From: G963665495 sp963665495
GTDB taxonomy: Bacteria > Desulfobacterota > Desulfovibrionia > Desulfovibrionales > Desulfovibrionaceae
DNA: 64,000 nt
NCBI GenBank assembly: GCA_963665495.1
Contig: OY762289.1
Span: forward strand, 5,766,001-5,830,000
Direction of reading: 5' to 3'
In this document: piece by piece, positions 33,317-42,569 of the stretch
How the letters are laid out: each line of letters opens with the position of its first letter
How positions within the stretch are numbered: position 1 is the stretch's first letter
Made by a program: the position numbers and the translations under genes
Notes under the pieces: model-generated
The model's input: the letters and a program-made list of their open reading frames with translations, nothing else
The model's database searches: none
Told to the model about the DNA's origin: nothing

Positions 33317-34993
33317 TCAGCGACCGTGTTCGATCACCAGGTGGCACGCGTTGCAGGGGTCCAGTTCATGCAACGTACGCAGAATTTCCAGCGGATGATC
33401 CGGATTGTCCACGGGAGTCCCCAGCAGGGCCTGTTCCAGCGGTCCGTTTTTGCCCTGGGCGTCGCGCGGGGAAAAATTCCAGACCGAGGGAATAAGGTAG
33501 TCATGGGCGGCGATTCTGCCGTCTTCCAGCCGGATGGTGTGGGAAAGCGCGCCGCGCGGCACCTCCACCCGGCCCGTTCCGATACCAGAGGACGGCAGCC
33601 GGACGTCCGCCCGAACGCACCGGTCGCCTTTGGCAAAGGCCGTTTCCAGCTCGTCCAGCCAGTCCAGCGCGGACTGAGCCAGCACCGCGGATTCAATGCC
33701 CCGAGCCAGCACCCGACCGAGGGTGGAGTTCAGCGAGGCGGCAGGGAATCCGCTGTTGCACAGGCTGTTGTCCGCGATTCGGAGGATTGCTTCCCGGCCC
33801 TGCTGCAGGCCCGCAAGCACACGGGCCAGGGGGCCGGTCTCACAGGGCTCCCCGGCATGTCGGGGTGCGGAAAGCCAGTGAAAGGCCCCCTCGCCCCAGA
33901 CGAAGCGCGGACCATCCGTATCGAATTGCAAGCGGTACCGTCGGCGGTCGGCTGCGGACCAGGCGGGTTCCCTGTCTTCGGTAACGCCTTCCGGAAGGGG
34001 CAGGCGCGTTTGCCAGGCCGTGCCGTTGTTGCTTCTGCAGTTTGTGGTGACGATTCCTTGCGGGAAGAGATTGCCCGCCCCGGAGGGCAGGGCAAAATCT
34101 CCCCAGGAGAGAAAAGAGTCCACAGCGCCGATGTTGGCCCAGTGGGCGTACGACCCGGACAGCAGCTCCAGGTCGGGCAGGAACGTCTTGCTGACAAAGG
34201 ACCGGCAGCGCTGCAGCAGGTCGCGCAGCTGATCGCGGACCGCTGATCCGAGATCCAGGTCTTCGGGCAGGCCTCCCAGCTGATAGGCTCTGTAACCGTC
34301 GCTGCCGCAGCCCAGCAGTTCGAGGGTTTTGTTCAGCAGAGCCCGCGTATGCAGGGCGTCCAGCGCGTGCGCGTGCAGCGTCAGGTGGAGTGCGTCCGGC
34401 CCCTGGTAATCCGGGTGGGATTTGCAGCTGCCGCCGAACAGTTCGGGGCTCTGGGACAGGCTCTGCAAACGTTCCTGCGCGTCGCGAAAAAAGCCCGCTT
34501 CCTGTTCCGGATGTCCGGCGAACTGCGCGGTTTGTTGCGGATCCGCGCGCAGAGCAGGCGCCAGGCAGACCCAGTCGGAAAGCCGGAATTGATAGACGTG
34601 CAGCAGGTTCTCCTGAATGCAGCGCAGGGCCTGAACCAGGCTGCGCATCAGCACGGCGTTGCGGGGCGGCTCGAATCCGGCCAGATCCTCCAGCGCGCGT
34701 ACCGCAGCCAGCGCGTGCCCGTCGTTGCAGAGACAGTGCGCCTGCTGCATGAACTGCGGAGCGCCCTCTGCGTCCAGCGAACCCTGCAGCAGCACGTTCA
34801 TGTTGCGCATCATTCTGCCGGTACTCCAGGCATCCTGTACGCGGCCGTCCGCCAGGCGGACGCAGACCACAAAGGTGTTGCCAGGGCAGAGAATGTCCTT
34901 TGGCGGCTGCGCGCAGGGCTCTCCCGAGACTGCGGCATCCGTGAAAATGGTTTTTGAGTAGTCTGTCCCGGCACGTACGGAGGTCATTTGCAT
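33317..34993 (-). CDS. Divergent [NiFe]-hydrogenase large subunit-like protein
   Basis: Starting at MQMTSVRAGTDYSK (GGAG seven bases upstream) the protein has 558 residues. The family body is clear: DGRVQDAWSTGR, GHALAAVRALEDL, VPRGALSHTIRLEDG, NFSPRDAQGKNGPLEQALLGTPV and the C-terminal DPCNAC (Cys547, Cys550), the L2 Ni-binding motif. The N-terminal L1 motif, normally RxCGxC, reads AHCLCNDGH (Cys87, Cys89), a CxC in place of CxxC. Only eight residues follow the last cysteine and the usual His/Arg cleavage position is Val, so no endopeptidase-removed tail is expected. No small subunit or Fe-S partner is encoded nearby. It heads the operon, with hypCDE at the far end. Confidence 0.88.
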   Translation of the reverse strand: MQMTSVRAGTDYSKTIFTDAAVSGEPCAQPPKDILCPGNTFVVCVRLADGRVQDAWSTGRMMRNMNVLLQGSLDAEGAPQFMQQAHCLCNDGHALAAVRALEDLAGFEPPRNAVLMRSLVQALRCIQENLLHVYQFRLSDWVCLAPALRADPQQTAQFAGHPEQEAGFFRDAQERLQSLSQSPELFGGSCKSHPDYQGPDALHLTLHAHALDALHTRALLNKTLELLGCGSDGYRAYQLGGLPEDLDLGSAVRDQLRDLLQRCRSFVSKTFLPDLELLSGSYAHWANIGAVDSFLSWGDFALPSGAGNLFPQGIVTTNCRSNNGTAWQTRLPLPEGVTEDREPAWSAADRRRYRLQFDTDGPRFVWGEGAFHWLSAPRHAGEPCETGPLARVLAGLQQGREAILRIADNSLCNSGFPAASLNSTLGRVLARGIESAVLAQSALDWLDELETAFAKGDRCVRADVRLPSSGIGTGRVEVPRGALSHTIRLEDGRIAAHDYLIPSVWNFSPRDAQGKNGPLEQALLGTPVDNPDHPLEILRTLHELDPCNACHLVIEHGR

Positions 34994-35440
34994 CAGCCGT
35001 CTCCTGTGCGTTGCACGCGTTGCGGAGAGACTTCCGGCATTGCGGACAAGGCGGCCGTAACGCCTTTGTGCCCGAAACAATACGCGGGAAGTCCCCGTTG
35101 GATTAATGGCGGGGGAAAAGATGCGCGGACACATGGCATACGAGCGCCTGGCAGGGCGTTCGGATGGTGTTCCGGATACGGATCACGGATGATTCTCGGC
35201 ATACTCTCCCCGGCAAAGCCCGGGGGAGGGAGGAAAACAACGGGCAGGAACGCATCCAACGGTTCACGGACGGGCAGACACGTATTGACGCGCTTGCCCT
35301 AAGGTTCAGAATCTCCCTTCCCGCAGGATGCGTTTGCAAATATATGGTTTCAAAAACACAATACGCGCGGATGTGTCACTCGTCAAGAATTAGTAACACA
35401 ATTTGTTCGAAAATTGAACGGCTGATTGAGAAAAGCGGGC
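34994..35440. other. Gene-free promoter region of the hydrogenase-like/Nif-like/Hyp operon
   Basis: About 450 bases without a supportable gene. It should hold the promoter for the minus-strand operon. A GC-rich inverted repeat (CTCCCCGGC and GCCCGGGGGAG, about 35206-35228) lies roughly 215 bases upstream of the first start codon. I see no clear sigma-54 site. The half next to pyrF (35303-35440) is AT-rich. Confidence 0.45.
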
Positions 35441-35472
35441 GGAGGCCTGCGGACAAAGCGCTGCAGGCCTCC
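35441..35472 (-). terminator. Intrinsic terminator of pyrF
   Basis: A perfect 10-bp stem (GGAGGCCTGC with GCAGGCCTCC) with a 12-base loop lies 16 bases beyond the pyrF stop, with TTTT a few bases after it on the minus strand. Confidence 0.7.
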
Positions 35473-35487
35473 TGAAAAAAGGAAAAA

Positions 35488-36201
35488 TCAGTTCTGCAGA
35501 GCGGCTTCGATTTCTTCGCGCATTTGCATGGCCGTGCCCACAGGGTCCGCGGAAGTTCGGATGGGACGGCCCACCACCACGTGGTCCGCACCAAGGCCTA
35601 TGGCTTGTCCGGCAGTGAGCGCGCGCTTCTGGTCGTCGCCGGGGATGGCGCTGTCCTTCGGGCGGATGCCGGGTGTGACGATCACGGCTTCCGGGCCAAG
35701 CTCCGCGCGCAGCATGGCCGCTTCGTGTCCGGATGCCACCACGCCAGTGAAGCCGAGGCCCACCGCGCGCCGGGCTCTGGAGCAGACAATGTCGGGAATG
35801 CTGGCCGTGGCTCCCAGTTCGGCCATGTCTTCCTGGCCGAAGCTGGTCAGTACGGTCACTGCCAGCAGGCCGACGTCCGCGTTGGCCGCGACCGCGCCTT
35901 TGCAGATGGCGTCGTTGCCGTGCACGGTGGCAAAGGTGATGTGCCGGCCGTGCAGCTGGGCCACCGCGCGCTGCACCGTCACGGGCACGTCGTAGAACTT
36001 CAGGTCCAGCATTACCTTATGGCCGCGGTTGGCCAGCCAGTCCACAAAGGGAAAGCCCGCCCCGAGAAACAGTTCCAGGCCCACCTTGAAAAAGCGGATC
36101 GGTCCTTCCAGCCGCGTCACCCATTCTCTGGCCTGGCTTTCGTCCGATACGTCCAGAGCGAAAATAATCCGTTCGTCCAATGAAATGTCCGTATTTCCCA
36201 T
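35488..36201 (-). CDS. pyrF: Orotidine 5'-phosphate decarboxylase
   Basis: The 237-residue protein is a normal-length PyrF, which converts OMP to UMP in pyrimidine synthesis. Motifs are IFALDVSD (first strand Asp), FKVGLELF, the catalytic MLDLKFYDVPVTV (Asp-x-Lys-x-x-Asp), TPGIRPK and VVGRPIRTSADP (phosphate-binding Gly-Arg). All catalytic residues are present. It stands alone with its own terminator, not in a pyr operon. Confidence 0.97.
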   Translation of the reverse strand: MGNTDISLDERIIFALDVSDESQAREWVTRLEGPIRFFKVGLELFLGAGFPFVDWLANRGHKVMLDLKFYDVPVTVQRAVAQLHGRHITFATVHGNDAICKGAVAANADVGLLAVTVLTSFGQEDMAELGATASIPDIVCSRARRAVGLGFTGVVASGHEAAMLRAELGPEAVIVTPGIRPKDSAIPGDDQKRALTAGQAIGLGADHVVVGRPIRTSADPVGTAMQMREEIEAALQN

Positions 36202-36269
36202 GAATGCACCCCAGGCTTCAGATAAAAAATTGCTGATTATATTTGAACCAAAATCAATACCTATTTCTG

Positions 36270-37196
36270 TTAATCACAGTTCTCGCCGGGTTTGTCGGAG
36301 CAGCCGCGAAAGCCGCTGACGCCCGAGAGGGACAGCGGGTCATCCGTGGCGGCGGTCCGGCCCGATTTGCCGTTCTGTTTATTGCGCTGCGCAGCGCCCA
36401 CCACGACGGTCACGGGCACTTTATCCGCGTTGTAGCGGTACAGGGCCATTTTATTGCGGTAGAGGCGGAAGCGCAGGTCCAGGCGGGGCGGACGTTGGGG
36501 TTTGATGCTGTCTATTTCGTTGAAAAAGCGGCGCAGGCTCGCGGCTGGATTTTTGCTCGCCAGCAGCCTGTTGCGCAGCTCCTGAATCAAGGCCTCATCT
36601 CCGTCGTGTTCGGCGATGGGAATGAAGGCGATGAACGAGCTGTCGTTTTTCAGCGTGGTCTGCACCGCCTCCCGGCAGGCCGGACAGGTGGGCGAGAAAA
36701 AAAGCCGTACGGGCGCGTCCGGGGATCCGAGGATCGGCCAGGGCTGGGCGATTATTTCGCTGGTGGCGGAAAAGGCGCACGGGCTGAACAGCAGCAGCCA
36801 GACCAGCAGCAGGCTGTTGCCGGCCTTGCGTAAGGGGAAGGCCGGTTCCTGGGCCAGGATCTGGCAGAACAGAACCAGGGCGAACAGGGCCCCGGCGATC
36901 ATGCAGTTGATGCAGGGCAGTGACAGGGCCATCCAGCACAGCAGCAGGCAGTCCGCGGCGACGCCCAGTGCGGAGACGGCCAGGGCGAGTTTGGCCTGGC
37001 GGAGGGCCAGCAGCAGAGCCAGAGCCAGGAATCCGAAGGTGCCGAACCACCAGAGCGATACGCCGAAGAGGGACACGTTGTGGGTCAGGTTGCAGCCTTC
37101 GGTTACGCAGAGGGTTTCGGCGCCGCCCAGCGCTGCGGTGACGCAGAAGGCCGCACCGACGAGAGTGAGAAAGAAAGCGGCTATGGAAGTGCGCAT
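36270..37196 (-). CDS. VKOR-thioredoxin fusion for periplasmic disulfide formation
   Basis: The 308-residue protein has an N-terminal vitamin K epoxide reductase-like membrane domain with several helices, a loop cysteine pair (LCVTEGC), the SLWWFG stretch and the active-site CxxC in LPCINC (about residues 94-97). After a final hydrophobic helix comes a thioredoxin-like domain with FFSPTCPACREA. In such fusions the VKOR part passes electrons from the thioredoxin domain to quinone, making it the DsbA/DsbB equivalent. The C-terminal 30 residues are low-complexity and probably disordered. The ATG immediately follows the RND pump stop codon, and GGAG lies inside the pump gene, so the two are co-translated. 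Confidence 0.87.
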   Translation of the reverse strand: MRTSIAAFFLTLVGAAFCVTAALGGAETLCVTEGCNLTHNVSLFGVSLWWFGTFGFLALALLLALRQAKLALAVSALGVAADCLLLCWMALSLPCINCMIAGALFALVLFCQILAQEPAFPLRKAGNSLLLVWLLLFSPCAFSATSEIIAQPWPILGSPDAPVRLFFSPTCPACREAVQTTLKNDSSFIAFIPIAEHDGDEALIQELRNRLLASKNPAASLRRFFNEIDSIKPQRPPRLDLRFRLYRNKMALYRYNADKVPVTVVVGAAQRNKQNGKSGRTAATDDPLSLSGVSGFRGCSDKPGENCD

Positions 37197-40100
37197 TTAT
37201 GATTCTCCATCAGGAACGTCGTTCAATGGTATTGTTTCTGTTCGGCGCAGCTTACGTTTTTTGCGCCATTCATGAAAGCCTTGGAGCAGGTCCCATTCCA
37301 CGGGCACGATGAACAGCGTCAGCGCCGTTGCCGTGCACAGGCCGGTGACGAATGTCGAGGCCATGGTGCCCCAGACCAGCGAATAGTTGGGAAAACCGAT
37401 GGCCATGGGCAAAAGCCCAAGGGTGGTCGTCAGCGTGGTCAGCAGAATGGGACGCAAGCGTACGCGGATGCCTTCCCGCACGGCTTCCGCGCGCGTTTTG
37501 CCCTGGGCGTAAATTGAATTGATGAAATCGATCAGCACCAGCGAATCATTGACCACCACGCCAGTGACGCCCACCACGGCGATGAAGCTGTTGACCGTGA
37601 ACAGGGTCTGGGTGATGACCTTGCCGAAGACCACGCCGATCAGGGAAAAGGCCACGGCCGAAAGAATGATCAGGGGCTGGAGGTAGGATTTGAACTGGTT
37701 GGCCAGGATCAGATAAATGAGCAGCACGGCAATGATGAAGGCGTAGGACAGCGAAAGATAGGAACGCTGCGTGCTTTCGAATTCGCCGCCGAATTCGATG
37801 GTCGCGCTGGGAAACTGCTCGCGGATGGTCTGATAGAACTGCCGGATTTTGGCGATGATCACGGGAACCGAGGTCTTGCTCTGGGCCGCCTGGTTCAGGT
37901 TGCCCTCGATGTTGATGGCGCGGTAGCCGTTGTAGCGCCGCAGAGCGCCCGGTTCGGAATAGGCTTCCACGTCGCAGAGGTCGCTGAGCCGGATGGGTCC
38001 GGAATCGTGTTCGATGAGCGGAATGGCCAGGGCCTGCTCGGGAGAATCAAAGGCATCGGGGCTGAAGCCGAGTTTCATGTCGATATCTTCGTCCGGGGTC
38101 CGGAATTCGCCGATATAGCGCCCGTCCAGCACGCTGGCGGCCAGACTGGCGACCTCCGAAGGGCTGAGTCCGTATTCGGACGCGCGCTCTTTTTTGACCA
38201 GGAAGCGGAAGACCCGGTTGGGTTCGCTCACATCAGTGTCCAGGTCGGCCACATAGGGAGCGATGTCCTTGCTGGCGCGCATGAATTCGAGCATTTTCTG
38301 AGAGAGCATCTGCACCTGGTCGGGTTCCGTGCCCAGGATCCGGACGTTGATGTCCTTGCCAGAGGGCGGTCCGCCCCGTTCCGCGCGGACCTGGACGGTG
38401 TAGCCGTCTTTTTCAAAGGCCTGTTCGATCCGGCGGCGCATGTTTTCCAGATGCTGGGTCGGGTCATTGTTCTTGGTGTCCTTGAAGTGCTGGTCGTCAC
38501 GCGCCGGCATGGTTACGGCCACGTTGCCGTAGTTGTTGCCGTAAATATGCTGGTAGTCTTCCGTGATGTAAAATCCGGCCATGCCCACCGCCGATGCGGC
38601 CATGCCCGGACCGTCGGCCATGATGAAGCGGGAAATTTCCTTGAGTTTGTCTGAGATGGCTTCCACGGAGGTGGTGGAAGGGCCGAAGACGTTGACGTAA
38701 TAGAGGTTGTAGTCGTCAGGATAAAATTTGATGCGTATCAGGCTGGATTTGCCCATGGCCGACGCGCCGAGAATCGCCACGGACACCGCGAAAGCGGCGA
38801 GGACGATGCCGATGCTCAGAAAGCGGAAACGCAGGGTAAAGGCCGTGACCGTATTGGTCAACCAGCGGAAGCCCTTGAGCAGGAAGTTGTCTTTTTCCTC
38901 GTGGCGTCCGGGGGACGGGCGCGGCCCCCAGTCCAGGTAGTGCAAGGGCAGGATGAACAAACATTCGGCCAGTGAAGCGGTGATGGCAAAAGCCACGGCT
39001 TTGGGGATCAGGGCGAAGAATTCGCCCGTGCTTCCTGTCATGATCAGCATGGGCAGGAAGGCCGCCACCGTTGTGGTGGTGGCGGAAATCACCGGAAAAG
39101 CCACCTCGTGCGTACCGTCCACAATGGCCTGCACCAGCGGCTCGCCTTCCTGAACGTGGCGGTAGATGTTTTCCACCACCACAATGGCGTCGTCCACAAT
39201 GATGCCCGAGACCAGCACAAAGGAAAACAGCGTGATTTCATTGAGCGAGTTTCCGGTCACGTACATCAGGATCATGGTGGTCAGAAAGGAAAAGGGAATG
39301 CCTATGGTAGTCAGGCAGGCGTTGCGAAAGCCCATGAAATACCAGATCAGCAGCGAGACCAGGATCACGCCGGCCAGCAGGTTCAGTCCGAGCGTATCCA
39401 TGGCGTCGTTGATGTAAATGGTGGAATCCTGGGTTTCCACCAGTTCCACGCCTTCCCGCTGGAGCTGCGGACGAAACTGGTCGATGATTTTGTCCGCGGC
39501 TTCCTTGATGCTCAGCGCGTTGCCGGCCTCTGTCTTGATTATTTTCAGCGAAATGCCGTCGCGGCCGTTGATGGAGGAGATGACCACCGGGTCGCTGTAA
39601 CCCAGCTCCACACCGGCGGCCACATTGCGGACCCGGACGAACGAGCCGTCGCCGTCGCGCCGGACGATCACGTCCAGGGCCTGCTCGCTGGAGCGGAATT
39701 TTTCATCCACAATGACCACGAATTCGCCCTGTTTGTCCTCGAAATCACCGGCCGGAATGGAGACATTTGCCGCGTTCAGCGCCGTGGCCACTTCTTCGAG
39801 GGTCACGCCCAGCCGCGACATGCGTTGGGGGTCCAGATAAATTTTGAACTCGCGGTCGTATTCGCCCTGCAGGCTGACTTCCTGCACGCCTGGGATGCGT
39901 TCGAGCGGGATTTTCAGTTCTTCGGCCATCAGCGACAGCGCGCGGTTGCCGCGGTCGCCGGAGAGGTTCACGCTGACCACGGGCAGCCAGTCCGAGGTCT
40001 TGATATTCACGAAGGTGGGCGGATCCGCGTCTTCCGGCAGGTTTTTCTGGATATTGATGATCCGGAAGCGCAGTTCTTTGTACAGATCGTCGTAGTCGGT

Positions 40101-40397
40101 GTCGTCGTCGAATTTGACCACCACTCTGGAGCGTCCGCGATAGGAAGTGGACTGAATGAACTCCACGTCCTCCAGTCCTTCCAGCGCGTCTTCAATCTCC
40201 TGGGTGATCAGGGCTTCCACTTCTTTGGGGCTGGCGCCGCGATACGTGGTGGAAATAAAGACCTTGCCGAAATTGACCAGCGGATAGCGCTCCACAGGCA
40301 ACTGCAGCAGAGAAAACGCGCCTACCACCATCAGCAGCACGAAGATCAGATTGAAAAAAACATTCTGCGCGAGCGTGAACCGGACAACGGACTTCAT
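37197..40397 (-). CDS. RND-family efflux transporter, inner-membrane pump subunit
   Basis: The start giving MKSVVRFTLAQNVFFNLIF makes 1,066 residues, normal for AcrB/HAE1-type proton-driven exporters. Hallmarks are the first transmembrane helix after FTLAQN, VERYPLVNFGKVFISTTYRGASPKEVE, the transmembrane Asp pair in SGIIVDDAIVVVENI, and VTGVVVNDSLVLIDFIN in the second repeat. It should expel toxic compounds or lipids from the periplasm or inner membrane. No membrane-fusion protein or TolC-like gene adjoins it. Its only operon partner is the VKOR-thioredoxin fusion, which is unusual. The Shine-Dalgarno site is weak. Confidence 0.95.
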   Translation of the reverse strand: MKSVVRFTLAQNVFFNLIFVLLMVVGAFSLLQLPVERYPLVNFGKVFISTTYRGASPKEVEALITQEIEDALEGLEDVEFIQSTSYRGRSRVVVKFDDDTDYDDLYKELRFRIINIQKNLPEDADPPTFVNIKTSDWLPVVSVNLSGDRGNRALSLMAEELKIPLERIPGVQEVSLQGEYDREFKIYLDPQRMSRLGVTLEEVATALNAANVSIPAGDFEDKQGEFVVIVDEKFRSSEQALDVIVRRDGDGSFVRVRNVAAGVELGYSDPVVISSINGRDGISLKIIKTEAGNALSIKEAADKIIDQFRPQLQREGVELVETQDSTIYINDAMDTLGLNLLAGVILVSLLIWYFMGFRNACLTTIGIPFSFLTTMILMYVTGNSLNEITLFSFVLVSGIIVDDAIVVVENIYRHVQEGEPLVQAIVDGTHEVAFPVISATTTTVAAFLPMLIMTGSTGEFFALIPKAVAFAITASLAECLFILPLHYLDWGPRPSPGRHEEKDNFLLKGFRWLTNTVTAFTLRFRFLSIGIVLAAFAVSVAILGASAMGKSSLIRIKFYPDDYNLYYVNVFGPSTTSVEAISDKLKEISRFIMADGPGMAASAVGMAGFYITEDYQHIYGNNYGNVAVTMPARDDQHFKDTKNNDPTQHLENMRRRIEQAFEKDGYTVQVRAERGGPPSGKDINVRILGTEPDQVQMLSQKMLEFMRASKDIAPYVADLDTDVSEPNRVFRFLVKKERASEYGLSPSEVASLAASVLDGRYIGEFRTPDEDIDMKLGFSPDAFDSPEQALAIPLIEHDSGPIRLSDLCDVEAYSEPGALRRYNGYRAINIEGNLNQAAQSKTSVPVIIAKIRQFYQTIREQFPSATIEFGGEFESTQRSYLSLSYAFIIAVLLIYLILANQFKSYLQPLIILSAVAFSLIGVVFGKVITQTLFTVNSFIAVVGVTGVVVNDSLVLIDFINSIYAQGKTRAEAVREGIRVRLRPILLTTLTTTLGLLPMAIGFPNYSLVWGTMASTFVTGLCTATALTLFIVPVEWDLLQGFHEWRKKRKLRRTETIPLNDVPDGES

Positions 40398-40567
40398 GAA
40401 TTTATGACCGTAACGCAATGAGGTTGAAACCGGACGGCGACAACTGCCGTACGACACAGGACTTAACGATGCTGGCTATAGATGTTTTTTGGAACAGCGT
40501 CTACCCTGTAGACGCGTGAAAAGGCTGCGGCTCTGTGAGGCGCTGCAACAACAGTCGGCCCGGGGTC

Positions 40568-40780
40568 TTATTCCGAGGACTTGCTCTCGTTTTCGTTCAG
40601 GAGGGGCAGCAGGGCTTTTTCGTCGGAATCGAAGACTTTGTGCTTGAGCAGGAAGGTGGCGATATTTTTCATGGAACGCGGGTTGGCCGCAACGGTTTCC
40701 GGGAATTCAAGTCCCAGATCATTGAACCTGTCCAGGTACGGGTCGACCTGGTCTCGTGTTTTATGCTTTTTTGGCGTCAT
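40568..40780 (-). CDS. Small hypothetical protein
   Basis: The start giving MTPKKHKTRDQ (GGGGA six bases upstream) yields 70 residues, basic at the N-terminus and acidic at the C-terminus, with predicted helices (SMKNIATFLLKHKVF, EKALLPLLNEN). No cysteine, membrane segment or known motif. I do not recognise it. It lies about 170 bp upstream of the RND gene on the same strand. Confidence 0.5.
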   Translation of the reverse strand: MTPKKHKTRDQVDPYLDRFNDLGLEFPETVAANPRSMKNIATFLLKHKVFDSDEKALLPLLNENESKSSE

Positions 40781-41098
40781 GATGCATCCCCGACAAGTGT
40801 TTTCATCCCCCGGCATTTTGAGACAAACTTTATTATGTCCCAAAGTAAGGATTATGACAAGACAGGTTTTGCCATGTGTTTTAACAATGTATGGATGAAA
40901 TCTTTGCATGGTAAAATTTGTTTGAATTTATCATCATGATTGATAGGGTGGCATGTCAAAATAGCATTGCCAGCAGTGCGCTCCGGGGGTATAGCGCTCC
41001 TTCCGCGAACGGCTGCGGAAATCGGGTTGTCACATCAATGCCGTTCCGTGATGGGGATGGGAAATACGTAAAAGAAGTTTGGAGAGATTGCAGCAGTT
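40781..41098. other. Gene-free divergent region
   Basis: These 318 bases separate the small hypothetical gene from the threonine/serine exporter genes. They are AT-rich on the left and should hold both promoters, but I see no site that I can name. Confidence 0.4.
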
Positions 41099-41872
41099 AT
41101 GGATGGAGTACATATAAACCGTGCGGAAATGCACGATGCCATAGATTTATCGCTGTGGGCCGGAGAAATGATGTTCGGCTCGGGCGCGGAAATTGACAAG
41201 GTGCAGCGGGCCATCACCAGTCTGCTGGATTCATTTCATTGCGAAACCATCAGTATCCTCGTGGCCCACAACGCGTTGATGGTCACCATTACGCGGCAGG
41301 GGCTAACGCTGACCAAGGTGCGTACCATTGCGGGCCATGGAGTGGATTTCAAGAAAGTCACGGAGATCTACGCCCTGGCCAAGGAAGTACAGCGCGACGG
41401 CTTTGATCCGGAACGGATTCGCGCCAGCCTCAAGCGCATTGCCGAAGATGGTCCGCTTTATTGTTCGACGTTTTCGGGACTGGCCGTGAGCATTGCCTGC
41501 GGGGCCTTTGTGGTGATTTTCGGCGGCGGCCCGCGTGAATTCCTGGCCACGGCCCTGGCCGCCTATTTGGGGGTCATGGTCCGCTTCCGGCTTTCCCGCC
41601 TGCGCTACAACGTCATGCTGGTTTTCGGCATCAGCTCGTTCATTTCCAGCCTGGCGGCCATCATCTTCAGTCCCATGGTACATAAACCGGACCTGGTGCT
41701 AGCGGCATCCGTGTTGTATCTGATACCGGGCGTACCGCTCATTGATTCCATAGAAGAACTCATCCGCGGCTATGTGACCGTCGGACTGACCCGCGGGGTC
41801 ATGGGCATGCTGATGGTGGTTTTCCTGGCCTTCGGTATGCTGCTCGCACTCAGCCTGAAGGAGATGATCTGA
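41099..41872 (+). CDS. Threonine/serine exporter, large component (YjjP-like)
   Basis: The 257-residue protein has a soluble N-terminal domain (about 1-115, with LWAGEMMFGSGAEIDKVQ) and five hydrophobic segments from about residue 120, ending LLALSLKEMI. It matches the N-terminal half of ThrE exporters, encoded as two genes in many bacteria. The second half starts one base after its stop, and both proteins are expected to form one amino-acid exporter in the inner membrane. Exact substrates (Thr, Ser or small dicarboxylates) cannot be told from sequence. Confidence 0.88.
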   Translation: MDGVHINRAEMHDAIDLSLWAGEMMFGSGAEIDKVQRAITSLLDSFHCETISILVAHNALMVTITRQGLTLTKVRTIAGHGVDFKKVTEIYALAKEVQRDGFDPERIRASLKRIAEDGPLYCSTFSGLAVSIACGAFVVIFGGGPREFLATALAAYLGVMVRFRLSRLRYNVMLVFGISSFISSLAAIIFSPMVHKPDLVLAASVLYLIPGVPLIDSIEELIRGYVTVGLTRGVMGMLMVVFLAFGMLLALSLKEMI

Positions 41873-41873
41873 G

Positions 41874-42338
41874 ATGTGGGAGATCATAGCGGATATTTTA
41901 CTTAAGGCTTTTTTCGGCGCTCTGGCCTCGGTGGGGTTCGCCGTGCTGTTCAATGTCCCCAGAAGGATATTGCTCTGGTGCGGCATCTGCGGGGCCCTCG
42001 GGCTCGGACTGCGTACGCTGGGGCTTACATTGGGAGCGTCGCTGGAGCTGTCCACCTTGCTGGGCGCCACGGCTGTGGGGTTCTTTTCCTTCGTACCGCA
42101 TCACCGGCTCGTCCTGCCGACCCATGTGGTCTCCATTCCCGGCACCATCAACATGGTTCCGGGCGTGTACGCGTTCAAGGCCATGACCGGATTCATGACT
42201 TTCGCCAACACCAAGGACTCCGCCGAATTCTTCGCGGCCAGTTATAATTTTCTCACGACCCTTTACGTGCTGATGGCCATAGCCATGGGGCTGGTTCTGC
42301 CCAGTCTGTTTCTGCGGATAAACAAGCGGACGCTTTAA
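41874..42338 (+). CDS. Threonine/serine exporter, small component (YjjB-like)
   Basis: The 154-residue, almost entirely hydrophobic protein has about five transmembrane segments and the family stretches LFNVPRRILLWCG, PTHVVSIPGTINMVPG and YNFLTTLYVLMAIAMG. It is the partner of the preceding gene, with a one-base gap (TGAGATG), and together they make a complete ThrE-type exporter. Confidence 0.88.
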   Translation: MWEIIADILLKAFFGALASVGFAVLFNVPRRILLWCGICGALGLGLRTLGLTLGASLELSTLLGATAVGFFSFVPHHRLVLPTHVVSIPGTINMVPGVYAFKAMTGFMTFANTKDSAEFFAASYNFLTTLYVLMAIAMGLVLPSLFLRINKRTL

Positions 42339-42569
42339 CGCATCTTTATCTTGAAAAGATCCGGATGCTCTTATGCATTTATCTGAAACAATGGACATTT
42401 TAGAGTCTCTTAGCGATTTTTCGAGCTTGGAGTCTTTTATGCAGCCAAGTTGTGTTTCAGATGCGAGCCTTGGTTTAAGGCGAAAATGCGCTAGCCCGCA
42501 TCCGTGCGAATTAAGGGACGCATAGCAGCAGGCGAGGAGCATTTTCTTAGTAAAACAGTAGAGTTGTGC

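Noticed and set aside
33317..34993. A functional uptake [NiFe]-hydrogenase
   Set aside because: No small subunit, altered L1 motif and no cleavable C-terminal tail. A standard hydrogenase is not supported.
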